Assembly: GCA_030052745.1 (NCBI GenBank)
Contig: JANBVO010000001.1
Span: forward strand, 868,001-932,000
Direction of reading: 5' to 3'
Origin: Pleurostoma richardsiae
Taxonomy: Eukaryota; Ascomycota; Sordariomycetes; Calosphaeriales; Pleurostomataceae
Length of the DNA stretch: 64,000 bases
A program made the position numbers and the translations under genes. Each line of letters starts with the position of its first letter. The stretch's first letter is position 1. Positions 9,729 through 19,016 of this stretch are shown here, piece by piece. A model generated the notes under the pieces. It did no database searches. It was given only the letters and a program-made list of their open reading frames with translations, and was not told the DNA's origin.

Positions 9729-12408
9729 TCACGGTGGCTGCCCATAAGTGCCGAGCATGGTCTCAATATCCGCCCAGTCCATCATCGAAGCATCAGTGCC
9801 TGCACCTAGGAATGGGCCCACCCACGAGTTGAAGTCGGGAACACCCTCAAACGTCACCAGTCCCTCTGCCGTCCATGTATCCGGCTGCGAGCTCATGCCG
9901 GGGAACTGTCCACCAACTCCTACTGCTTGATGAGATGGTAGAGACGCGGCCTGTAACTGAGGATCTATGACAGAGCCATCGGTAGGTGCACGAGCATCCG
10001 CCGTGGCGGGCGCGGGCTTCCGCGACCTCTCGTTGTAGACACTCTCCTCGAAGTTCGCCATCACCCGTGCGAAGCGTTTCATGGTCCCGCTCTTCTCGGA
10101 GCGTGTAACGGCTTCTCGGAGCTTAGTTGTGAGGTCCCTTAACGTGAGTAACAGGGCAGATTCTTTCTCGTATGCGCCTTCGTTGGCTGTGTCGCGCTGC
10201 CTCAGGGACCGCAGGATGAGGACCATGGCCGCGCAATAGGCGTAGAAGACGTCAAGGCCTGAGATGCCGTTGACAAGATTGAAGCAGTCGAGTAGCAGCA
10301 CGATCCTGCTCAGCTGGCATGCGTGTGCGACGCATATGTCGGGGAAGTCCATTAGCCCCTGGGGTTGAGTTGTCGCTATTGGTGACGCTATGTTTCTTCT
10401 GCCAGAAGCGACGCTGCGATAGAGAAATGGGCGGGTGACGAGTATGGCGATGTTGTGATACTGCAAGTGCATTAGGAGAGCGGCCCGAAGTCGGGTCCGG
10501 TTCTGCCAGCCGAGCATCAATTTGAGCTCGTCGAACCGCATTGAAAGTCCTGGCGAGGATGGGAACGGATCCCCGGCCTCAATAATAGAAGGTATGTCGA
10601 GGCCTTGGCGCTTCGCGACACCAACCTTCCAGTCTCGCAATGAATCGAGGATAGCCCTCGCGGATTCACGATGCCGCTCGAGGTCGTATCCCGGCCCAGA
10701 AGCTCCAGCTACAGAAGGCACAAGACGGGCTTTGGATAGGATCTTCTGTAGCTGCACAGAAAACGACAGAAGTTCATCGTCACCGTCCTGGCCGCCCCCG
10801 AGGAGACCCTCCCTAGGCGGCATGACCTGCACGTCCATGTCATTAAGCCCGCTAGGCCTCCCGAGGCTAGAAGCGAGAAACTGCTCGAACGTGTAGAGCG
10901 TGCAGAACACGCGCTTGCGGACTTCCCTCTCAATCGGGCGGAACGAGGTGCTGGTGTCAGTCCGATGCAGACCGAGGGCGAAGCAGATCCTGGTGGCGGT
11001 GCCGACGAGGTTCCAAGCCGCGTTACGCTCGTTATTGTTGTGCAGGAATAGGCTGAGGAGCAGCAGCGCTCGGGCGTTGTTCAGTGTGCACTTGCAGAGC
11101 AGCTGTGGAAGCAGTTTTCTGGTGATGGAAACGCAATGCCGCCGCAGAGTCGCGTGGTCAATCCCGTCGGTCTTGGCGTCAGACATGGAGCCGAACACCA
11201 ACATCATGTGCAGGCAGCCGATCCATCCGTGGTCGGGCTGCGACGAGCTTAGCACATCCCTCCGGCCGGGTGGGCCGCGTAGTTTAAAGAAATGGGATTC
11301 GAATTCTTCCTGGAATGTCCCTCGATGGAAGAGAGGGAAGTCTTCATGGACATTCCTGAAGAAGGACTGCAGTAGGAGATCGACCTTTGCCTGTGGTGGA
11401 AGAGGTCTGAGGAGTTCCTCTGTGCTGTCGAACTGTTGCCGAGTGAAGTCCTTGGCAATGGACGAATTGATCGAGCCCGGTGAGAGCCCGTCTTGGGGAA
11501 CCGCTTGGGTCAAGTGCTGCTCATGGGTGATGTCTGCCGAATCCTCGGGGTTGCCGTCCGTCTCCAGCGCCTGCGCCGTGTCGTCTTCAGCGAATCTCGA
11601 GGCCGGTGTCGGGTCGTTGACATTGTCGGCATTGCTCTCCCTGCGGCTGAGCAGGCGACGGAGCTGGCGGAAAAACTGCAGGCTGCCGGAAGGCCCGATG
11701 TAGTGTTCCCGGCCGGAGGTGTCTCGGATCAAGCCCAGAGGCTCCACCTCCTCGCCGGAGGGGCACTGCTCCTGGTCATCTTGGCGGGAAGCGACTGTCT
11801 CCGCCCTAACGGAGTTTCCTGAAGGCAGAGGCTGGCTGATGGTTGACCCAGCTTCCGAAGGAGGCGGCGTGCTGATCAGTTCCTCGAGTTTGGCATTGTT
11901 TCCGGGCCTCCGGGACAGGTCGGGCATATCATATCCCATGCGCTGACCTAGCTGCACCAAGTCTGCAGCAGTGGCAATGGGCTCGTTGGGGAACGCGCCC
12001 CGGACGATAGCCTCCAAGCACTTGTAGCTGGCGGAGTGTTAGCGGATCATGTCTACCGAGGCCGGCTGGTCCTGCCGGTAGATCAACTCGATATCTCACC
12101 GGTCGCTGAGGTCATCTAGACTCCCGTAGAAGCGGGTCTTCCGCGGCAGTGTGTACGAGCAGTCGGCATTCTGCGCCTGACAGGCCACGCATCCTTGGCC
12201 TGACGGCGCCGGAACGCATTTGCATCGTTTCTGCGCAACCAGTCAGTCTCGGATGGTGCTTGCTAGAAAACAGGACAAAATGGGACCGGAAACACCAAAG
12301 AACGTAACGTACATTGCGACAGAGATCGCAGGATTGGGAACTCCGCTTCCGCAGCTCGTCGGGTATCCGCCGAAGGCGCCTCTTCGCTGCCGCTTGACCT
12401 TCGGCCAT
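9729..12408 (-). CDS. Zn2Cys6 transcription factor, candidate regulator of the aromatic cluster
   Basis: Exons 12313-12408, 12100-12230 and 9729-12027, introns 82 and 72 bp, 841 aa. The zinc cluster is split by the first intron: CDLCRN, then KRCKCVPAPSGQGCVACQ and QNADC, giving Cys at 27, 30, 37, 46, 49 and 56 (C-x2-C-x6-C-x8-C-x2-C-x6-C). A basic stretch KRRLRRIPDELRKR precedes it. A Fungal_trans (PF04082-type) middle domain follows, around VDLLLQSFFRNVHEDFPLFHRGTF. Proteins of this class bind CGG triplets as dimers in the nucleus. A CGG-N10-CCG site lies 309 bp upstream of its own start, and three more lie upstream of the enzyme genes, so self-regulation and cluster control are likely but inferred. 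It is convergent with the MFS carrier. Confidence 0.9.
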
Positions 12409-13652
12409 GATGCCCTCACTCACCCTCACTTGGTGGATCGCTCTCGGGCCGCTAGACAGGCAGGCTGGTGGGTGGAACGGCGCTAGAACAGCAGTGGGAG
12501 AGGAGGAAGCATCGAAACGATGCATCCCCTTCTCCTGTGTGGGGTCTTTCGTCTCTTATTGTTTCCCCAGACACGCCCAAGTGCCGGTCAAGCCCTGTGA
12601 TTCCCCACGCCAGCAACTTTGCCCTAACGCCCCAGCGCGCCTAACTATGGCACGCTACCCTGGGGCTGATCTAGTCTCTCTCCGCTTTCGTAGCGTCGTT
12701 TCCCCGCAAAAGAGTCCGGAATCACGCATCCGGATCTGCCAGGCCGCTTCACACTCGAGAGAAGGGAGCAGCAAGACGAAATCTCGAGATTATTCAAAGG
12801 TACTGAAGGGTTTAGATGCTATTGAGCTTCTTCTATGTGTGTATAGATAGAAAACAAGGGTCCACAATCAGAGGCCGAGGATGCAGACGACAGGAAGAGC
12901 ATGTGAAGCGGAAAATTGAAGGGAAAACAAGCAAAAGCGGAAATAAACGCGAGGAGATTGGAGTGGCCGGGGATAAGCCATGCATAACGCCTCACCAATC
13001 TCTTTGTCTGCTCATATCTCATTTCCTCAAAGAAACTCTGTCAGTATGATAGAGCATCTCCTCAAGGCTGTCGATGTTTCACTTGCATGGCTGGCTCATC
13101 TGCTCCCTCACTTCTTCGTTATCCGCCAGGGTGATGCGCCGATCTTGACTCTACAGTTCCATAAGAAGTTTCAAGAACCAAAGAGGAGACCGCGCATCCT
13201 TCGCTGCCACTAGGGTGGTCACTAATGCTTGCTAAACCACAGCCTATGGTCACGCGTCTCCTCGCTGTCGACGCCGATGTTGTCCGGCGTCTCCAGAACC
13301 GGAGCCAGCCAAACATGAAAAGCTCCGTCGGTCGGATGGAGCAGCATGTAACCACAGAGCACACCCTCAAGGTGTAGAGGCAGGAGGCAAGGTTCCCTTG
13401 CAGATGGCTAAGAACTTGACTATCGGCATCGGCTCTATTCGCCATTCGTGCTCTCAGCCACAGTTCCACTCAGGGACCACACGTGGGCGTCGCATCACCC
13501 CCCCAGTAGCTCGTCATCTTCAGGGTCTTGCAGTTGGAGAACAAAGATTCCAATCCAGGTCGTGCTCGCTGTTGAACAGTAAGCCACCAGCAAAGTGTCT
13601 ACTTGCCCTCAGAAACGCTACGCCAACAGTTCTGCAGCTGCGTCTACACACC
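12409..13652. promoter_or_regulatory. Divergent region between regulator and enol-lactonase
   Basis: 1244 bp with no supported gene. It holds motif copy 2 at 12717-12732 and a CGG-N11-CCG site at 13285-13301 without the core. ORFs at 12407-13213 are chance frames. Confidence 0.5.
12717..12732. promoter_or_regulatory. Candidate operator CGG-AATCACGCAT-CCG (cluster motif copy 2)
   Basis: Same architecture and core (YAYGCWY = CACGCAT) as copies 1, 3 and 4. It is about 309 bp upstream of the Zn2Cys6 regulator start and 920 bp upstream of the enol-lactonase start. Confidence 0.55.
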
Positions 13653-14590
13653 ATGGCAACGTCAAACGCTTCAACACTTACCCTTTCCGACGGCCGTGTG
13701 CTTTCGTAAGTGCTCTACCATATATTACCCTGTCTGAACGCGATACTGACTGGCTGCGAAGGTACACACTGGCTTCGACGCCGGAGAAGGGACCTCTCAT
13801 CCTGCTCTCCAACTCGCTCTGCGCCGATCAGACCTCCTGGGACCTTGTCGCAGCCACACTCGCTGCCAATGGCTTCCGCGCCCTCCGCTATGACCAGCCC
13901 GGCCACGGCGGCTCGAGCGCGCCCGCTAATCTCGCCTCCACAACCTTCGAGACCCTAGCTGACGACGTCTACGCTCTGCTGAGGCACGTCAGCCTTAGCG
14001 ACGGCAGCAGCACCGTCTCGGCCTGCGGCGTGTCCATGGGCGCAGCCACCCTCGTTTACTTCGTCGCGAAGTACCCTGGCGTGCTCGACAAGGTCGTCAT
14101 CTGCGACACCATATCCAGCTCGCCCGCCCGCGTTGGCGCCCCGGACGTCTTCGGCCCTCGTGTCGCGGCTGCGCGGCAGGCAAGCTCCATGGAGCAGGTG
14201 TTGGAGGGCACGCGGGAGCGCTGGTTCGGACGGAAGTGGATAGAGGCTAACCCAGGGGAGGCGGCGCGGATGCGGACGCTCATGGCGTCCGCTACGCTCG
14301 ATGGGTTTGAAACTTGCTGCGCGGCGCTGCGGGACCCTGGGTTCGATCTGAAGCCGCTGCTTGGGAAGGTCGGGGCTGGCTGCGGGGGCGCGCTGCTCAT
14401 TGTTGGGGAGAAGGATGCGGATCTGCCGGTCAAGATGGAGGAGATGAGAAAGGGGATAGAAGAGGGATTCCGTGCTGCTGGGAAGGAGAACAAGGTGGCG
14501 CTTAAGGTTATCAAAGATGCCGGGCACGTCTGCTACATCGATGGGTTCGAGGATTTCACGAAAGAGTTGCTCAGCTTTCTGTCTTCCTAA
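13653..14590 (+). CDS. Alpha/beta hydrolase, 3-oxoadipate enol-lactonase-like
   Basis: Exons 13653-13705 and 13762-14590, intron 56 bp, 293 aa. Start MATSNASTLTLSDGRVLSYTL fits the short N-terminus of PcaD-type hydrolases. The oxyanion region is LSNSLCADQTSW, where bacterial PcaD also has an NSLG-like turn. The nucleophile elbow is CGVSMGAAT (Ser near residue 113), the acid is in IVGEKDADLP and the catalytic His in DAGHVCYIDG. The reaction would be hydrolysis of 3-oxoadipate enol-lactone to 3-oxoadipate in the cytosol, the last shared step of the catechol and bacterial protocatechuate branches. Fungal protocatechuate catabolism runs through 3-carboxymuconolactone, so this gene fits better downstream of catechol made by the salicylate-hydroxylase-type enzyme. 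It is convergent with the FMN dehydrogenase. Confidence 0.82.
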
Positions 14591-14738
14591 GAGGCGCTTT
14601 ATGATGCTGGTAGGATGTGAGAGCTACAAAGAACGAATCTTATAGAATAGACAATTAGACTTCGGCTTACCTAGCGACATCTCCCATGCTAGCGGGAGGC
14701 ATCCACACTCAGTCTCATCCACGCCAAGGTTCTCGCTC

Positions 14739-16173
14739 CTACAGTTTGCTGCCCGTCAACGTCCGCACCGGCATCAAGAGTTCTGGCCGAAGTTCGTCGA
14801 GGCTGACACACCCAGCCAGGGCCATACACGCCCTGAACTCTTCCTCCAGCAGCTTCAGTGCGTTCCGGAGTCCGCTTTCGCCGTCATATGCTATTGCCCA
14901 CAGAGCAGGCCGTCCGATCCAGACCACATCCGCCCCAAGGCACAGCGCCTTGAAGATGTCCGATCCTCTCCGCACGCCGCCATCAAAATGCTTTGTTAAC
15001 CTCTGTCAGCAAGGCGATATGTGCTAATTCTATGTGGGACGAAGCTCTTACCACGGGGACGCGGCCATCGACTGCGGCCGCTATGTCACGCAAGACCTCC
15101 AGTGTCGGCGGGGCGTGGTCCAGCTGCCTGCCGCCGTGGTTAGATATGAATATAGCATCGGCGCCGTGTTCAACAGCCAACATGGCATCGTCGACTGTAA
15201 GGATGCCCTTGAGCCAGATGGGGAGCTTGGTGATGCTCTTCAAGTACGCGACGGCGTCCCAGGTCAGGGTCGGGTCTTTCAACAGTTAATGGCCGCCTTT
15301 TCACCGCCTCAATCTTGTGGACACTTGCCGTTCTTGTTGGGAGGTGGGGCTGTAGACGTTCCTGTCGGGCTGCTCGTCGGTTCGCCTGCCTTTTCCTTCG
15401 TAAGGTCGTTCGTTCGGTGTTCAGAGCCTGTCTTCACGCCCAGTGTGTCCGGGAAGTTGGCCATCTTTAGATGCGGTGGGACCCTGAAGCGGTTCCGTAT
15501 CTCGGTCAGACGTCTTCCAAAATACGGCGTGTCAACCGTGAGAACAATTGCTTTATAACCCGCTTCTTCCTGAATATTAGTGTCGTATCCCAGTACGGTC
15601 GCGGCATACAATCTCTGAGGCGGCTTACTTTCTGCCCTGCGGATGAGATCTTCGCTGGTTGACCTGTTCTCGAAGAGATACATCTGTAGGACGCACTCAC
15701 TCTCTCCAGACAACCCGGCACTCTTTCTGGATTCATCTGTTTGGAGCTTAACATCCTCGAGAGACGTCGTGCTGAAACTGCTCAGTCCCATGACTGTTCC
15801 AAAAGACCCACACGCTCTCGCTGTGGCTTCCTCCCCGTCTGGATGAGCCATCTTTTGCATCGCCGCTGGCGCAACACAGCCTGTGGCAGCTCGAGTCAGC
15901 AGGGGTCGCCAACGCGAGCAGCTCGAACCACCACGTACAGGGGAATGGTATTTCCTTTCCATCTGGGAAAACCTTGGTGCTAATGCTTAAACCGGACACG
16001 TCTCGAAGCACACGTGGTTTGATGTACCAACTCCTGAACGCACTGAGATTGCCGCGCAGCGTGACGCTGTCTAGTGCTCCTCCGTTAAAGTAGTCCCTAA
16101 CCATTTTCGGGAGGTATTCGGAGGCATATTGCTCGAAGTCATCTATGGAATAGAGTTCTGGCTTGGAGACCAT
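14739..16173 (-). CDS. FMN-dependent 2-hydroxyacid dehydrogenase/oxidase, mandelate-dehydrogenase type
   Basis: Five exons: 15939-16173, 15629-15880, 15329-15565, 15052-15275 and 14739-14990; 399 aa. Introns are 58, 63, 53 and 61 bp. The 53-bp intron (15276-15328) uses a GC donor (GCAAGT) and restores KNDPTLTWD; the 63-bp one is stop-free and in frame but has a CACTAAT branch site, and its removal gives AEKAGYKAIVLTVDTP. The family core is complete: VAPAAMQKMAHP, VLTVDTP, LPIWLKGI (Lys), ISNHGGRQLD (catalytic His and Arg) and FDGGVRRGSDIFKALCLGA. There is no cytochrome b5 domain, so it is not a flavocytochrome b2. Where bacterial (S)-mandelate dehydrogenase has a membrane-binding loop, this one has a hydrophilic Pro/Thr/Ser-rich loop. 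Mandelate as substrate is inferred from the neighbouring ThDP enzyme and ALDH. Confidence 0.83.
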
Positions 16174-16539
16174 GTTTGCTGAAGATAGTGGCTCTATTGT
16201 ATTGGCGAGTGGGGTTGGAGTCTGATTCACAGCTTGTGATACAGGAGAACGACCTGGTGAGGCGATCACCTATGTTTTGGCCACGGTATAACGGGGGACA
16301 TTGTCCAGTCAATACAGAGCGCCATGTTACAATCAGATTAAGACTTTGGTTAGAGAGTACCTGTGGCTGGTGTCAATATCTCTAGGAGCCGTGCTCGGGT
16401 GTATGCTTCCGCTTTTCACTGCAGTAGATACTTACCAGCCCCTTGACCGGACACTAACGACTTCTCTGTGCTTCATTCACGTCGTATCTCGAACGTATGA
16501 GAGAATATGAGGTTGCAACGCGATATGATTAGCATTTAT
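16174..16539. promoter_or_regulatory. Promoter region of the FMN dehydrogenase
   Basis: 366 bp between the ThDP gene stop and the FMN gene start, both on the minus strand. It holds motif copy 3 at 16396-16411. Confidence 0.5.
16396..16411. promoter_or_regulatory. Candidate operator CGG-GTGTATGCTT-CCG (cluster motif copy 3)
   Basis: It ends with the same ATGCTTCCG as copy 1 and lies 223 bp upstream of the FMN dehydrogenase start. Confidence 0.6.
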
Positions 16540-18422
16540 TCAAATCCTCGCTATCGCAACTTCTACTAATGCGCTTCTCTTTTCCTCTCTGACCACCGAG
16601 ATGGCCTTCTTGATAACATCATCCACATCCCCAACCTGATCAACCGTAGCCCACCACGCATTGCCCGCCCCCTCTGCAATCTTTCCAAACGATGGTGAGG
16701 GCGTGATAGCAACCATCAAATCATCGCTCAGCGACGACTCTTGCGTTCTCGACTGCGCAGCTATCTCAGGATGGATCCGGAGGCACGCGTTCTTCGGCGA
16801 CGCCCACCCTCCGTTGTTCCAGATGACGGTCAAGAACGGCGTCCCGTACTTGGCGGCCATCCAGTACGCGCAGCTCGGCACGCCGAACAGCCAGGTGCCG
16901 TCTCCCGTAAACGCGATCACCAGGTCGTCACCGCGCCCCTCCGCCTGAAGACCCAATGACGCACCGACGGCGCCGCCGGAGTACCAGCCCAATGAGCCGC
17001 CACCACTGCCTATGAGCGATAGCGCACTGTCATGCCGCAAGTGGTCGGCCACGTTGCCGAGGTTCGTCGTGGATTCGTTCAGGCCGACCACGGTGATTCC
17101 CGCGCACGCTTCTCGCAACCGCGACATGAAGAAGGGGACCGTGAGGCCCTGTGCTGGAGCGGCTTCGGCTTTGAGCAGCCTTGCTTGCCTGGTTTGGAAA
17201 CGCTCTTCTAGATACGCCTGTCGTAATAAGATGCGCTGCTTTGTCTTTTCTTCTCCGAATAAGGGACTGCTCTTGACGGCTTCTGTCAACTGCGCGAGTG
17301 CCAACGATGAGTCAACCCTCCACCTCTTCTGGCACGGTAATGACCAGAGTGTAGTTCCCTCTTTTAGGGGGTCGCTGTCAAGGTGGTAGATGGCTGCCCC
17401 AGGATTGGGCTTCGACTGGGCGCCGATCCACGGAACATCTGAATCGACAACCAAAACTACGTCCGCTTCCGCAAGAGCAGGAAGCTGGCCACCACCGTTC
17501 CATTGATGTCCCTGATGCAGATGCGATGTAGTGGGGAAGTTGTTATAGATGGGTGCATTCTCATGCACCGCAATGGAGACAAGTTCCGCCAGTGTCTTCA
17601 ACGCAGTAAAGCCCTCAGATGACCTGCCGCAGTAGCTAGTCACTACCAGAGGCCTTTCGGCGCTTAGCAGGACAGTAGAGAGCTCTTCCAGCGCCTGTGG
17701 GCCGAGTCCCGTAGGTTCTACACCGAGATTTCTTTTAGGATCTTGTGATGGGATATCGCCAAGGAGGGCAGCAGGAAGAGCAACGTCTTCTTCTAGAGTC
17801 TCTCGACTTGCGATGAGATATGCCGGCCCCTGGGGATCGGACATGATAAACTGCATTGCTCTCAGAATGATCTGAGTAGCATTATGGGGCCGTCTGATCT
17901 CATGCTCATAACGCATGTACTGACGGACAATTGCACGCTGATCAGGCACGTCCTGGATCCAGTGAATGTATCTGTACCATGGGATGAGCCCACGCCAATA
18001 CGACCAAGGAAGCTATAGGGGCCCCAGACTCACTCGTTTCGGCTGCCCTTAAGCTCTCCTTCCATCGTCACAGGCACCGTTCCCGCCAGGATCATAACTG
18101 GTATACGGCCCTTACTGACATTATGAATCGCGCCGGCGAGCCCCTGAGTCCCGCACTCGACGTGGACCAGAACAGCCGCTGGCCTGCCCGTCACCTGCGC
18201 AAAGCCGGATGCCGCTGACAGAGCATTCATCTCATTTGGCGAGGTGAAAATGTGAACTTTAGAGAACTGTTTGCTCGCGAATGCGGAGAGGAATGCCGGA
18301 TGGTCCGATCCCAGGTTCACAAAGAGGTGCGTGATGCCGGCAGACTCCAGGGCCTGCAGAATGACTGCGGCTCCGGTCATGGTCTTCATCGCCTTTCCAT
18401 CCGTGTCTGTAACGGACCCCAT
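16540..18422 (-). CDS. Thiamine-diphosphate enzyme, benzoylformate-decarboxylase-like
   Basis: Exons 18034-18422 and 16540-17971, intron 62 bp, 606 aa. The N-terminal Pyr domain has VNLGSDHPAF, the ThDP-activating Glu in SPNEMNALS, and LVHVECGTQG. The PP domain has GDGTWLFGVPSCAYW followed by IWNNGGW, the classic GDG-x(24-27)-NN metal/diphosphate motif. Against bacterial benzoylformate decarboxylase, the active-site Ser (GS), Glu and first His (LVH) positions appear kept; the second active-site His (His281 in Pseudomonas) is not obvious. Other members of the fold are acetolactate synthase and oxalyl-CoA decarboxylase. Position between an FMN 2-hydroxyacid dehydrogenase and a divergent aldehyde dehydrogenase favours decarboxylation of benzoylformate (or a related aryl-glyoxylate) to the aldehyde. 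The start is the first ATG in frame; a few residues either way are possible. Confidence 0.8.
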
Positions 18423-19016
18423 ATTGTCCAACGGCGTCTCTGTGTTGAACGGAGATGAACACAGGATACGAGATGCTTCAAGGACCCTTGACTAATCTTC
18501 AAAGACTGCAAGATCTCGGCCGACCAAAGCCTCGGAGCTCGTTCAATTCGAACCTCCACGCGGCTATTGTACTTCTCCGGACGCCGCCCGCTCCGTCCCC
18601 GCTCCATCTAATTACGGCGGGTCTCTGCTGGCGGGAATTGCCAGTGTCTACCACGGCGCCGTCTCCGGATCTATGCACCCGGCGCGGGGGTTAGTAGATT
18701 CTCTGCATTACCGTTCTCCGGGGCCACACAGCCGCTACCGGAACGCTGGACGAGACTTGTGCTACAGAAACTGGTTGACCAACCCCATACGGAAAGGCCG
18801 AGATCAGGACGTCGTGGGGAACTAGTACGTCTCACCTTCGGAGTCTACTTTTCTACGCCAGAGTCCCCTTGTCAGCTGTGAAGTAGGCGCTCAGGGATTA
18901 CTCAAGCCTAGCTCAGAATCTCAAGCGCAGTCATATCGCATAAGCACTTTAGCAATCTTACCGTCCTACCGACGAATATTCCCTTTCACCTTCTTCAGCG
19001 GCAAGAGCTTGAAGTT
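18423..19016. promoter_or_regulatory. Divergent promoter of ThDP enzyme and aldehyde dehydrogenase
   Basis: 594 bp with motif copy 4 at 18666-18681 and, just beside it, a CGG-CG-CCG palindrome at 18654-18661. No coding sequence is supported. Confidence 0.55.
18666..18681. promoter_or_regulatory. Candidate operator CGG-ATCTATGCAC-CCG (cluster motif copy 4)
   Basis: Only three spacer bases differ from copy 1. It is 244 bp upstream of the ThDP gene start and 336 bp upstream of the ALDH start, so it could serve both. Confidence 0.6.

Noticed and set aside
10900-11703. 267-codon plus-strand ORF
   Set aside because: Antisense of the Zn2Cys6 regulator exon; Ser/Arg/Leu-rich shadow frame.
13285-13301. 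CGG-N11-CCG site near the enol-lactonase
   Set aside because: Wrong spacing and no core.
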